From Dolomitihabitans soli (GTDB taxonomy: Bacteria; Actinomycetota; Actinomycetes; Streptosporangiales; Streptosporangiaceae): DNA of 64,000 nt. How positions within the stretch are numbered: position 1 is the first letter of the stretch; each line of letters starts with the position of its first letter. The position numbers and the translations under genes are program-made. Shown in pieces: positions 44,838-55,750 of the stretch. The stretch spans positions 62,001 to 126,000 of the forward strand of contig NZ_JAKNTW010000035.1 in assembly GCF_022213955.1 (NCBI RefSeq). The letters are read 5' to 3'. The notes below the pieces were generated by a model. That model worked only from the letters and a program-made list of their open reading frames with translations, did no database searches and was not told where the DNA came from.

Positions 44838-44901
44838 CGGAGCGCCTTTCGCGGGGGATGAGATCCGATGCTTCCGACTACCCGTCAGGCGGCGGATATT
44901 C

Positions 44902-46458
<1,557 letters not shown>

Positions 46459-46515
46459 CTACATTGACGGCGCGATCGATTCACGCCAAGGGGTGGGGCA
46501 TGAGAGGGAGGCGCT

Positions 46516-46980
46516 GTGAACATCGTTGAACGGAGCGAGGTGCTGGTCGTCGGCTTCGCCGTACGAACGTCCAACGCCGAGGAGCTCGACCCGTCGCGGG
46601 CGCGTCTCCCGATCCTGTGGGGCAGGGCGGGCGCGCCGGGCGCGTTCGCGCACGTGCCGGGGAAGGCCGGGGAGAGCCTCTACGCGGTGCTCACCGACTA
46701 CGAGAGCGACCATCACGGATCGTTCACACAGGTGGTCGGGGTCGCCGTGCACACCGCCGCGGCGCTGCCCGAGGGGATGGTGGCGGTCCGGGTGCCCAAG
46801 GTCTCCGCGATGAAACTGGAGGCTCGCGGGCCGATGCCCCAGGCGCTGGTCGAATGCTGGCAGCAGGTCTGGAAGCACACCGAGTCGGGCGCCACCCCGC
46901 CGCGCGCGTTCACCACCGATCTGGAGATCCACCACCCGGGCGGCGCCGACCTGTTCGTGGCGGTGCTGCAACCCCGCTAG
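46516..46980 (+). CDS. GyrI-like/effector-binding domain protein
   Basis: 154 residues, one domain: EVLVVGFAVRTSNAEELDPS, a YAVLTDYESDHHGSFTQVVG strand pair, and the end AFTTDLEIHHPGGADLFVAV. This is the GyrI/AraC-effector (SRPBCC-unrelated) fold that binds small hydrophobic or cationic molecules. No DNA-binding domain. Probably a free-standing ligand-binding protein. GTG 46516 has GAGGG before it. Its stop shares bases with that of the convergent ABC operon. Confidence 0.85.
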   Translation: MNIVERSEVLVVGFAVRTSNAEELDPSRARLPILWGRAGAPGAFAHVPGKAGESLYAVLTDYESDHHGSFTQVVGVAVHTAAALPEGMVAVRVPKVSAMKLEARGPMPQALVECWQQVWKHTESGATPPRAFTTDLEIHHPGGADLFVAVLQPR

Positions 46981-47513
46981 TCGTCCTCGGGTGGCGGATC
47001 GGGCAGCCGCCACCCGGCGATGAGCAGCGGCAGCACGTAGTGGGTGAGCCAGAGGACGAAGGCCAGCGGGTAGATGATCGCGGTGGGGATGGTCATGGTG
47101 TCCTGCGTCGCGCGGTTCGTCACGAGTGCGGCCGTCAGGAAGAGCCCGCCGAGCACCCAGGTCGTCGCCCGGTGCGCGACGGTGATGGCCCGCCTGCGCT
47201 CGATCACCTGCCGTTCGTCGAGCAGGTGCTCGGCGAGCCCGGTGCTGCCCTTGGTGGCCACGTTGAGCAGGCTCACCACCGGGAGATAGATCATCAACGA
47301 GATCGCGAGCGACGAGATGGTGATGTTCCTGGCGAGGTCGCTGGGCGCGGCGAACCAGATCACCGGAATGCTCGTCCACTGGAGTGCCAGGGCGAGCACC
47401 CCGGCGCCGGCCAGCCGGCGGCGTTTGCGCCGGGTGTCGAGCAGGTGATGCCACCGGTCGTCCTGCAGTTTCTCGGCCTGGAGCCGTCGTCGGCGCTCCC
47501 ACCATCCACTCAT
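46977..47513 (-). CDS. Four-helix membrane protein, last gene of the ABC operon
   Basis: 178 residues. An N-terminal basic stretch (RRRRLQAEKLQDDRWHHLLD), four membrane helices and a charged C-terminus PDPPPEDD. No recognised family, but such small membrane proteins often sit with a tiny XRE regulator near ABC-2 exporters. GGAGG precedes ATG 47513. It is 10 bp behind the XRE gene, so it is co-transcribed. Confidence 0.75.
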   Translation of the reverse strand: MSGWWERRRRLQAEKLQDDRWHHLLDTRRKRRRLAGAGVLALALQWTSIPVIWFAAPSDLARNITISSLAISLMIYLPVVSLLNVATKGSTGLAEHLLDERQVIERRRAITVAHRATTWVLGGLFLTAALVTNRATQDTMTIPTAIIYPLAFVLWLTHYVLPLLIAGWRLPDPPPEDD

Positions 47514-47523
47514 CTCGACCTCC

Positions 47524-47751
47524 TCAGCTGCCGAGACGTGGGAACGGCTGCAACGAGAAGACGACCTCGACCGGCACCTCGAAGTACGCGGCGATGCGGA
47601 GGGCGAGGTGCAGGCTCGGACTGTACTCCCCGCGCTCCAGGTAGCCGATCGTCTGGTAGTGGACGCCCAAGGCGCCGGCCAGGTCGCGGCGTGAGATCCC
47701 GCGTTCCGCGCGCAGCACGGTGATCCGGTTGTAGACGTCTTCCGCGGACAC
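47524..47751 (-). CDS. Short XRE-family transcriptional regulator
   Basis: 75 residues, essentially one helix-turn-helix: VYNRITVLRAERGISRRDLA, GALGVHYQTIGYLERGEYSP, then LALRIAAYFEVPVEVVFSL. Such single-domain regulators usually repress their own operon. It is the third gene of the ABC operon, 19 bp after the permease. It is the natural candidate to bind the palindrome at the promoter (49454-49466). Confidence 0.9.
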   Translation of the reverse strand: MSAEDVYNRITVLRAERGISRRDLAGALGVHYQTIGYLERGEYSPSLHLALRIAAYFEVPVEVVFSLQPFPRLGS

Positions 47752-47770
47752 GTCGCAAGTCTCCCATGAT

Positions 47771-48594
47771 CTACGCGGCCTGTGCCGCGAGCCGCCGTTC
47801 GGCCAGCCGTGAGCCGGATTCGCGGCGGGTGGCGCGGCGGAGCAGCACCGGAGCGAGCAGGATCCCGGCGAGCGCCCAGCCGCCGAGCACGGCCGCCGTG
47901 AACGCGGGACGCCAGCTCCCGGCGATCTCGGCGGCGAGCATGGAGTCGGGCAGGAAGGCCGACCGCAGGCCGAGTCCCTGCCAGTAGAGCGGGAACGCCT
48001 GGGCGATCCACTGCACGACCTCGGGCATGACCGTCACGGGGATCATCACCCCGGAGACGACCATCAGCGCCATCATCGGCAGGCCGAGGATCGCCCCGGC
48101 ACTCTTCGGACTGGGCATCAGGCAGCCGATCGCGGCCCCCAGCGGCACCACGGCCAGCGTGCCGAGCGCGACCACCCAGGCCACCGTCGCCCAGTGGGGC
48201 GCGGTGACGCCGCCCACGGCCACGCCCACGCCGAGGATCAGCGCGCACTGCACGGTGATCTGGCAGAGCAGGGTCACGCCCCGTCCCACCAGATAGACGG
48301 GGATGCCGCGCGGCATGATCCGCAGCCGTAGCAGGGTGCCGTCCTCCCGGTCCGCCGAGATCATCATCGGCAGCGACATCAGCCCGGCCGAGAAGACGGT
48401 GAAGGCCAGGAATCCGGCGGTCATGAAGGTGCCGTTCGAGACGTCGGTCCCCCTCACCGGTTTGTCGCCCATCCACACCAGCAGCAGCGCGAACACGCCG
48501 ACCGTGCCCACGAGCTGCGTCACCAGCTCTCTGCGGTCCTTCATCACGTGCAGGTTCTCCGCCCAGCCACGCTTCACACCGATCCACAACACGT

Positions 48595-48598
<4 letters not shown>
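47771..48598 (-). CDS. ABC-2 type transporter permease
   Basis: 275 residues, six helices in the ABC-2 pattern (MNVLWIGVKRGWAENLHVMK, LMSLPMMISADREDGTLLRL with the coupling helix, and GLPMMALMVVSGVMIPVTVM near residue 175). It pairs with the ATPase gene upstream, with an ATGA overlap, to form an exporter of a lipid, drug or peptide not identifiable from sequence. ATG 48598. Confidence 0.88.
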
Positions 48599-49440
<842 letters not shown>

Positions 49441-49453
49441 GCGAACGAAGATA

Positions 49454-49466
49454 GTAGGTGTACTAC
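49454..49466 (-). promoter_or_regulatory. Palindrome over the -10 of the ABC operon
   Basis: GTAG-GTGTA-CTAC is symmetric at both ends. Read on the minus strand, the overlapping TACTAT resembles a -10 box about 10 bases before the ATPase ATG, so an operator and the promoter coincide. The XRE protein of the same operon is the likely ligand. Confidence 0.6.
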
Positions 49467-49480
49467 ATTCTGAGCAACTC

Positions 49481-50140
49481 CTACGACATCTCCTCCGGAG
49501 TCCAGAGCGGTTCCGGGATCTCGAAGCCCACGGGCTCGCCCCAGCGGTTGCGGTAGCTCACCTCGTGCACCGGGCGGCGGGGAGCCACGCCCCAGCGGCC
49601 GGTGGGGTAGCCGAAGGTGACCATGCAGGACAGGTTCCAGCCCTTGTCGCCGGGGACGCCGAGGATCTCGAAGGTCTCCTCCTTGTGGAAGATGCCGAGC
49701 ACGCTGGTCAGCGCCGAGCCGACGCCGTGCGCGCGGGCCGCGAGCTGCGCGCTCCACACCGAGGGGAAGATCGAGCCACCGCCGGGATCGTTGCGGGTGA
49801 AGGCGAACAACAGCAGCGGATAGCCCTCGAAGTGGTCGGCCAGGTGTTTGGCCGATCTCAGCACCCGCAGGGTCTGCTCGTCGCCGGACTCCTCCGCCTT
49901 CTCCCGAAGAACCTTGTAGTGGCCTTCGAAGAGGCGGCCGAGCGCGTCGCGGTAGAGCGGTCCCAGCCGGCCGCGCACCGCCGGGTCGTCGACGAGCAGG
50001 AAGCGCCAGCTCTGGGCGTTCCCGCCGCTGGGCGCCCTGATCGCCGCGTCCAGGATGCTCCGCTGCACGTCCTGCGGGATGGGATCGGGCTTGACCCGCC
50101 GCATCGCCCTGGTCGTGTAGAGCGCCTCGAAGATGTTCAA
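49481..50140 (-). CDS. Nitroreductase-family FMN oxidoreductase
   Basis: 219 residues. FMN-binding starts RAMRRVKPDPIPQDVQRSIL with AAIRAPSGGNAQSWRFLLVD (about residues 30-50), then SVWSAQLAARAHGVGSALTS and a C-terminal GYPTGRWGVAPRRPVHEVSY. The nitroreductase family reduces nitro, quinone or flavin-dependent substrates. The start is TTG at 50140, sharing TTGA with the stop of the CaiB gene and preceded by AAGGGAG; nearby ATG codons are far inside the domain. Likely co-translated with the CoA-transferase. Confidence 0.82.
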   Translation of the reverse strand: MNIFEALYTTRAMRRVKPDPIPQDVQRSILDAAIRAPSGGNAQSWRFLLVDDPAVRGRLGPLYRDALGRLFEGHYKVLREKAEESGDEQTLRVLRSAKHLADHFEGYPLLLFAFTRNDPGGGSIFPSVWSAQLAARAHGVGSALTSVLGIFHKEETFEILGVPGDKGWNLSCMVTFGYPTGRWGVAPRRPVHEVSYRNRWGEPVGFEIPEPLWTPEEMS

Positions 50141-51264
50141 GCGAGAACTCCCTTGTCGCGTAGTGCGGTCGCGTCCTCCCGGGTCAGTCCCCAGGAGGAG
50201 AGGTCGGTCAGCCGGGTGGCCGGTGACAGGTCGGCCTCGGGCACGCCGTCCAGGCGGGGGGCGGGCGCGGGCTGCGTGACCTCGCCGACCCGGACGAACG
50301 TGCCCCGTGCCGTGTTGTGCGGATGGACGGTGGCCTCGGCCGCGGACAGCACGGGTGAGACGCACGCGTCCGAGCCCTCGAACACCGCCTCCCACTCGGC
50401 CCGGGTCCTGGACCTGAACGCCCCGGCGAGCCGCTCCCGCAGCGCGGGCCAGTTGGCCCGGTCGTCGCGGTCGGGCAGCTCGGTCAGCCCCATCAGGGTC
50501 ACCATCTCGGCCCAGAACTGCGGTTCCAGCGCGCCGACCGCCATGTGTTCGCCGTCGGCCGTCTCGTAGGTGTCGTACATCGGCGCGCCCGTATCAAGCA
50601 GATTGGTCCCGCGAGGCCCCCATGACCCGCTCTGCGCGCCGTGGTGGAACATCGCGAACAGCACCGACGCGCCGTCCACCATGGCGGCGTCGATCACCCG
50701 TCCCTTGCCGGTCCGTCCCCGCTCGACCAGCGCGAGCAGCACGCCGTACGCCAGCATCAGGCCGCCGCCGGCGAAGTCGCCCAGGATGTTGATCGGCGGT
50801 GTCGGTTTCTCGCCGGTACGGCCGAGCATCGAGAGGACGCCCGACACGGCGATGTAATCGATGTCGTGCCCGGCGGTGGACGCCAGCGGGCCCTGCTGAC
50901 CCCAGCCGGTCATCCGCCCGTAGATGAGGCGTTCGTTGACCGCGTGCAGGTCGGCCGGCCCGATGCCGAGCCGCTCGGCGACGCCGGGGCGGAAGACCTC
51001 GATGATCACGTCGGCGTGGCGGGCCAGTTCCTTGAGGGCCGACACTCCTTCGGGGGACTTCAGGTCGAGCCCGATCGTCCGCTTCCCGCGGTCCATCACG
51101 TCGTTCCTCGGGCGGTCGCCCGCCCGCTCCACCGCCGCCACCCGGTCGACGCGCAACACCTCCGCGCCGTGGTCGGCCAGCATCATTCCGGCGAACGGCC
51201 CGGGCGCGAGTCCGGCCAGTTCGAGCACCCGAACCCCGGCCAGCGGGCCCGTGCGTTCACTCAT
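50137..51264 (-). CDS. CaiB/BaiF CoA-transferase family, alpha-methylacyl-CoA racemase-like
   Basis: 375 residues. Family start LAGVRVLELAGLAPGPFAGM, DHGAEVLRVDR and NVMDRGKRTIGLDLKSPEG-like DVMDRGKRTIGLDLKSPEGV; catalytic Asp probably in ASTAGHDIDYIAVSGVLSML, with the His before it. The length and GHDIDY pattern fit the racemase (Mcr/AMACR) branch, which epimerises 2-methyl-branched acyl-CoAs for beta-oxidation. The 10-methyl fatty-acid genes are 4 kb away but this enzyme is not known to act on 10-methyl chains. ATG 51264. Confidence 0.87.
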   Translation of the reverse strand: MSERTGPLAGVRVLELAGLAPGPFAGMMLADHGAEVLRVDRVAAVERAGDRPRNDVMDRGKRTIGLDLKSPEGVSALKELARHADVIIEVFRPGVAERLGIGPADLHAVNERLIYGRMTGWGQQGPLASTAGHDIDYIAVSGVLSMLGRTGEKPTPPINILGDFAGGGLMLAYGVLLALVERGRTGKGRVIDAAMVDGASVLFAMFHHGAQSGSWGPRGTNLLDTGAPMYDTYETADGEHMAVGALEPQFWAEMVTLMGLTELPDRDDRANWPALRERLAGAFRSRTRAEWEAVFEGSDACVSPVLSAAEATVHPHNTARGTFVRVGEVTQPAPAPRLDGVPEADLSPATRLTDLSSWGLTREDATALRDKGVLA

Positions 51265-51414
51265 CGCGTCTCCTCGATATCAGTCGTTGCCGTGGCGCTC
51301 AGTAGAACAACATTCGGCTTTATCTGGCAAGACGCCGCCCCGACCGCCAGCACCAGCCCCCGCGATATGGGAAACTTGCGGCCAATTGACCGGGGATCAA
51401 GGGGCGAAGCGGAC

Positions 51415-52974
51415 ATGGTGTCACCGGACGGCGAACAGCTGATCGCCCGGCGTTACCGCCTGTTGCGTAAAATCGGCCAGGGCGGAATGGGCGTGGTGTG
51501 GGAGGGGCAGGACACCCTTCTCAACCGGTTGGTCGCGATCAAGGAAGTGCTGCTGCCACCGGGTCTTCCGCCGGGAGACCACGAGCGCCAGCTGCTGCGC
51601 ACCACCCGCGAGGCGCGGACCGCGGCCAGGCTCAACAACCCGTCCATCGTGCAGATCTACGACGTGGCGGAGCAGGACGGCCGCCCGTGGATCATCATGG
51701 AGCTCGTCGACGCCCTGTCGCTAGACGAGGTCGTCGAGCAGCAGGGCGCCGTGCCCGTGCGACAACTCGCCGACCTCGGCAGGCAGGTGCTCTCCGCGCT
51801 GCGGGCCGCGCACGAGGCCGGCATCCTGCACCGAGACGTCAAGCCGAGCAACATCCTGGTCACCGAGGAGGGCCGGGCGGTGCTCACCGACTTCGGCATC
51901 GCCACGGCGGAGGGCGACAGCTCCCTCACCCAGACCGGCATGGTCGCCGGCTCGCCGAGCTTCCTCGCGCCCGAGCGGGCCCGCGGCCAGGACTCCGGCC
52001 CCGCCTCCGACCTGTGGTCCCTCGGCGCCACCCTGTACGCCGCGCTGACCGGCCGCTCGCCGTTCGAGCGGGGCGACACGATGGCCACGCTGAGCGCCCT
52101 GCTCACCGAGGAGCCGAACCTCAGCCGGATCCCGCCGGTCATGCACCCGGTGCTCCTCGGCCTGCTCCAGCGCGATCCCGCCGAGCGGCTCAACGCCCAG
52201 CAGGCGGACGAGCTGCTGGAGCACATCATCGGCGGCCCGCCCCAGGCCAAGGGCGGCAGGCGGCGCACCGAAGCACCGATGGAACAGGCGCCGACCGGGC
52301 GCCGCCGTACGCTCCTGGTCGCCGGGGCGGTGGCGGTCGCCGCGGTGGCGGGGACCATCGGCTGGCTGACCCTGGGGCCCGACGACGCCGGGCCGCGCGC
52401 GGCCGACGCCGCGACCAAGGGCCCGGCCGCCACCGCCACCGCCGCGCCCGAAGCACCGTCGGCGACCCCCACTCCCACCCCGACGCCGAGCCCGGTCAGG
52501 ACCAGACGGGTGTCCGTCACCCGCGTGTGGACCTCGCCGAGCGGCTGGACGATCCCCTTCCCGCGTGGCTGGAAGGGCTCCCGCCAGGAGATGTACACCG
52601 AGTGGCTGCGCCGCGACGGCAACGCGCACCTCGGCGTCGAGGAGGCCGTCGGCCGGGGCGGCGATCCGATGGAGGTCCTGGAGGAGTCGAAGGCGGGCTT
52701 CACCCCCTACGCCGAGGAGGTGAACACCCTGCGCACCGGCGCGGTGAACGTGCCCGGCGGCGCGGCGGCCGAGTGGGAGTTCACCTGGGTGGGCAGTGGT
52801 GGCGGCCGCAACGCGTGGGAGGTCCAGGGGGAGACCTACCACGAGCTGAGGCGGGTCATCGTGGTCGGCGACACCGCCTACATCCTGGAGTGGACCACCC
52901 GGGAAGCCGACTGGAACCGGCAGCAACGGCTGCGCGCCCAGGTGTTCCGCGGCTTCTCCACCGGAGGCGGGTGA
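51415..52974 (+). CDS. Membrane-anchored Ser/Thr protein kinase
   Basis: 519 residues. Kinase domain (about 13-270): GQGGMGVVWEG, Lys43 in LVAIKEV, HRDVKPSNIL with Asp near 141, DFG at 159-161, and APERARGQDSGPASDLWSLG. A juxtamembrane basic linker, one membrane helix (about 301-322, LLVAGAVAVAAVAGTIGWLT), a Pro/Thr-rich stalk, and an extracellular domain of about 150 residues (WTIPFPRGWKGSRQEMYTEW) without PASTA repeats. It is the actinobacterial Hanks-type receptor kinase with a sensor outside; its ligand is unknown. ATG 51415 gives the family N-terminus. Confidence 0.93.
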   Translation: MVSPDGEQLIARRYRLLRKIGQGGMGVVWEGQDTLLNRLVAIKEVLLPPGLPPGDHERQLLRTTREARTAARLNNPSIVQIYDVAEQDGRPWIIMELVDALSLDEVVEQQGAVPVRQLADLGRQVLSALRAAHEAGILHRDVKPSNILVTEEGRAVLTDFGIATAEGDSSLTQTGMVAGSPSFLAPERARGQDSGPASDLWSLGATLYAALTGRSPFERGDTMATLSALLTEEPNLSRIPPVMHPVLLGLLQRDPAERLNAQQADELLEHIIGGPPQAKGGRRRTEAPMEQAPTGRRRTLLVAGAVAVAAVAGTIGWLTLGPDDAGPRAADAATKGPAATATAAPEAPSATPTPTPTPSPVRTRRVSVTRVWTSPSGWTIPFPRGWKGSRQEMYTEWLRRDGNAHLGVEEAVGRGGDPMEVLEESKAGFTPYAEEVNTLRTGAVNVPGGAAAEWEFTWVGSGGGRNAWEVQGETYHELRRVIVVGDTAYILEWTTREADWNRQQRLRAQVFRGFSTGGG

Positions 52975-52980
52975 CCCTGG

Positions 52981-53139
52981 TGTTCGTGCCGTCGTGTGGG
53001 CGGGGCGTGTGCCGGCCTGTCTGCGGGTGGGCGTGATGATGGTGTTCGTGTCGTCGTGTGGGCGGGGCGTGTGCCGGCCTGTCTGCGGGTGGGCGTGATG
53101 ATGGTGTTCGTGTCGTCGTGTGGGCCGGGCGTGCGTCGG
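52981..53139. repeat. 62-bp tandem repeat, about 2.6 copies
   Basis: Units begin at 52981, 53043 and 53105 with TGTTCGTG.CGTCGTGTGGGC and include GTGCCGGCCTGTCTGCGGGT. Copies 1 and 2 differ at one base. It separates the kinase from the dehydrogenase gene, whose GGAGG and ATG follow directly. Confidence 0.93.
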
Positions 53140-53159
53140 CTCGACTTTGGAGGCGAGTG

Positions 53160-54158
53160 ATGGCGGATCAGCCCTGGCGGGTGCTCGCGTTGCCGCCGCT
53201 GCCCGAGCGGGCCGTACGCGACCTGCTGGCCCCGCTCGGCGATGCGGTCGACGTCGCGGTGCCGGCGGCGCGGGAACGCGGTGCGTTGCTCGACGGCCTG
53301 GCCACCGCCGAGATCGTGGTCGGCGACTGGAGCGGGTCGCTCGTCATGGACGCGGAGGCCGTGCGGGCGGCGCCCCGGCTGGCCTTCGTCCAGCAGCCGT
53401 CCGTCGGCGTGGACGGTCACGACCTCGACGCGCTCGGCGCGGCGGGGGTGCCGCTGGCCAACGCGGCCGGAGTGAGCGCCGTCGGCGTGGCCGAATGGTG
53501 CCTCGCCGCCGCGCTGACGCTGTCGCGGCGGCTGGGGGCCGCCGACGCCGCCGTCAGGGCGGGTGGCTGGCCGCAGCTCGACCTGGGTCCGAGGGAACTG
53601 TCGGGCTCACGCGTGGGGATCGTCGGGTTCGGCCCGATCGGCGCGGCGTGCGCCCGCATGTTCGGCGCGCTCGACTGCCAGGTGTCCTACTGGTCGCGCC
53701 GCGAGCGTCCGCCGCAGGAGTGCTTCGGCGCGGCGTACCTCGGCCTCGATGACCTGCTCGCCTCCTCCGACGTGCTCGTCCTGGTCATCGCGCTGTCGGA
53801 CGAGACTCGCGGACTGCTGGACGAGGCGGCGCTCGCCCGGCTGCCCGCCGGAGCGCTGCTGGTCAACGCGGCCAGAGGGGGAGTGGTCGACCAGCGTGCG
53901 CTGGCCGCGGCACTCGACTCGGGTCGGCTCGGGGGCGCGGCGCTCGACGTGTTCGAGACCGAGCCGCTCCCGGCGGACGATCCGCTGCGCGACCGCGACC
54001 GGGTGTTGCTCTCACCGCATGTCGCGGGGGTCACGCCGCAGTCGACCGGGCGGCTGGTCGCGATGGTGCTGGACAACCTGCGGGCGGCGGTGCAGGACCG
54101 CCCGGTGGCGGCCGTCGTCAACGGGGTGGATCCGGTGATCCGGCGCCGTCCGATGTGA
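53160..54158 (+). CDS. D-isomer-specific 2-hydroxyacid dehydrogenase
   Basis: 332 residues. The NAD-binding motif is VGIVGFGPIGAACARMFGAL (about 150), with the catalytic Arg in NAARGGVVDQRALAAALDSG, Glu in DVFETEPLPADDPLRDRDRV and His in LLSPHVAGVTPQ. It reduces 2-oxo acids or oxidises D-2-hydroxy acids; substrate not readable. GGAGG six bases before ATG 53160. Single gene. Confidence 0.9.
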   Translation: MADQPWRVLALPPLPERAVRDLLAPLGDAVDVAVPAARERGALLDGLATAEIVVGDWSGSLVMDAEAVRAAPRLAFVQQPSVGVDGHDLDALGAAGVPLANAAGVSAVGVAEWCLAAALTLSRRLGAADAAVRAGGWPQLDLGPRELSGSRVGIVGFGPIGAACARMFGALDCQVSYWSRRERPPQECFGAAYLGLDDLLASSDVLVLVIALSDETRGLLDEAALARLPAGALLVNAARGGVVDQRALAAALDSGRLGGAALDVFETEPLPADDPLRDRDRVLLSPHVAGVTPQSTGRLVAMVLDNLRAAVQDRPVAAVVNGVDPVIRRRPM

Positions 54159-54345
54159 CCCCCCGGTGATTCGATCGGGCGCGGAGGAGTAGAGTTTCTT
54201 CGGTTCGGAGGACGCTGGCGCGGGAGAATGCACGTCGACCAGGGGAAACGGACAGTTTTCAGCTGGTTAACGTGTTGAGTCTGGTCTGTGGTTATTTCTG
54301 GAGATAGCGTTTCAGGGGACGATCTCCGTCTCTGGGAACCTGGGG

Positions 54346-55737
54346 GTGGTGTCATTGCCGACGCGTACCGTGAGTAGTAGCGGGCAGATGGTGGCACACC
54401 GGCGGGCGGTAGAGCAGATCCTGGAATCGTACGCCGCAATTCCCGAAGACGCGGCGCCGCGGCTGGCCAAGGCCACCACCAATCTGTTCAGGTTCCGCGA
54501 CGGCGGTAAGGCGGCCAAGCTCTCCGCCAGAGACCTCGACCAGGTGATCGAGGTGGATCCGGTGACCCGCACCGCCGAGGTGCAGGGCATGACCACCTAC
54601 GAGAACCTGGTGGACGCCACGCTGCCGCACGGGCTCATGCCGTACGTCGTGCCGCAGCTGAAGACGATCACGCTCGGCGGGGCGGTGACCGGGCTCGGCA
54701 TCGAGTCCACCAGCTTCCGCGATGGGCTGCCGCACGAGTCGGTCGAGGAGTTGGAGATCCTCACCGGTGACGGGCGCATCATCGTGGCACGGGCGGACAA
54801 CGAGCACGGCGACCTGTTCAGGGCGTTCCCGAACTCCTACGGCACGCTGGGTTACGCGCTGCGGATCCGGATCAAGCTGAAGCCGGTCAGCCCCTATGTG
54901 CGGCTGATCCACATCCCGTTCACCGACGCCGCCAAGTGCATGCTGGCGATGCAGGAGATCTGCGACCGGGGTGAGCACGAGGGGGAGCGCGTCGACTTCG
55001 TCGACGGGGTGTTCTTCCAGCCCGGGGAGCTCTATCTCACCGTCGGGCAGTTCGCCGACCGCGCGCCGTACGTCTCCGACTACACCGGCATGCGTGTCTA
55101 CTACCAGTCGCTCCAGACCAGGACGCGCGACTGGCTGAGCATTCGCGACTACCTCTGGCGCTGGGACACCGACTGGTTCTGGTGTTCCCGGGCCTTCGGC
55201 GTGCAGCAGCCGCTGGTGCGGTCGCTGATGCCGAGACGCTGGATGCGGTCCGACGTCTATCGCAAGCTGGTCGGCCTCGACCGGAAGTACGGGCTGCTGG
55301 CCCGGGTCGACCGGTGGCGTGACCAACCGGTGCAGGAATCAGTCATCCAGGATGTCGAGGTCCCAGTCGAGCGGGCCGCCGAATTCCTCGATTTCTTCCA
55401 TTCCAAGGTCGGTATGACCCCGGTCTGGATGTGCCCGCTCAAGGCGTCGGGCGACTGGCCGCTTTACCCGCTCGAAAACGGGCGGCTGTATGTGAATTTC
55501 GGCTTCTGGGGAACAGTTGCATTGCCAAGAGGCCAGTTCGACGGATACTACAACCGGCTCATCGAGCACGCCGTCCACGAGCTCGACGGGCACAAGTCTC
55601 TGTATTCGACGTCGTTCTATCCACGGGATGAATTCTGGCGTCTATACAACGGAGACGCCTACTGGCCGGTCAAGCGGGCATACGATCCCGGTGGCCGGTT
55701 GCTCGACCTCTACGACAAGTGTGTACGGGGGCGTTAA
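54346..55737 (+). CDS. tmsA: FAD-dependent reductase for 10-methyl fatty acids (TmsA/BfaA type)
   Basis: 463 residues. FAD_binding_4 pattern: TTNLFRFRDGGKAAKLSARD, LKTITLGGAVTGLGIESTSF (the FAD loop), NSYGTLGYALRIRIKLKPVS, and a C-terminal domain (NGRLYVNFGFWGTVALPRGQ). In actinobacteria this gene beside a cyclopropane-synthase-like methyltransferase gives the two-step route to 10-methylstearic (tuberculostearic) acid: methylation to a 10-methylene intermediate, then reduction, here by this enzyme. Only 13 bp separate it from tmsB. The GTG at 54346 is not fixed by a good ribosome site; an upstream promoter presumably lies in 54159-54345. Confidence 0.85.
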   Translation: MVSLPTRTVSSSGQMVAHRRAVEQILESYAAIPEDAAPRLAKATTNLFRFRDGGKAAKLSARDLDQVIEVDPVTRTAEVQGMTTYENLVDATLPHGLMPYVVPQLKTITLGGAVTGLGIESTSFRDGLPHESVEELEILTGDGRIIVARADNEHGDLFRAFPNSYGTLGYALRIRIKLKPVSPYVRLIHIPFTDAAKCMLAMQEICDRGEHEGERVDFVDGVFFQPGELYLTVGQFADRAPYVSDYTGMRVYYQSLQTRTRDWLSIRDYLWRWDTDWFWCSRAFGVQQPLVRSLMPRRWMRSDVYRKLVGLDRKYGLLARVDRWRDQPVQESVIQDVEVPVERAAEFLDFFHSKVGMTPVWMCPLKASGDWPLYPLENGRLYVNFGFWGTVALPRGQFDGYYNRLIEHAVHELDGHKSLYSTSFYPRDEFWRLYNGDAYWPVKRAYDPGGRLLDLYDKCVRGR

Positions 55738-55750
55738 GGAGGTTGATCTT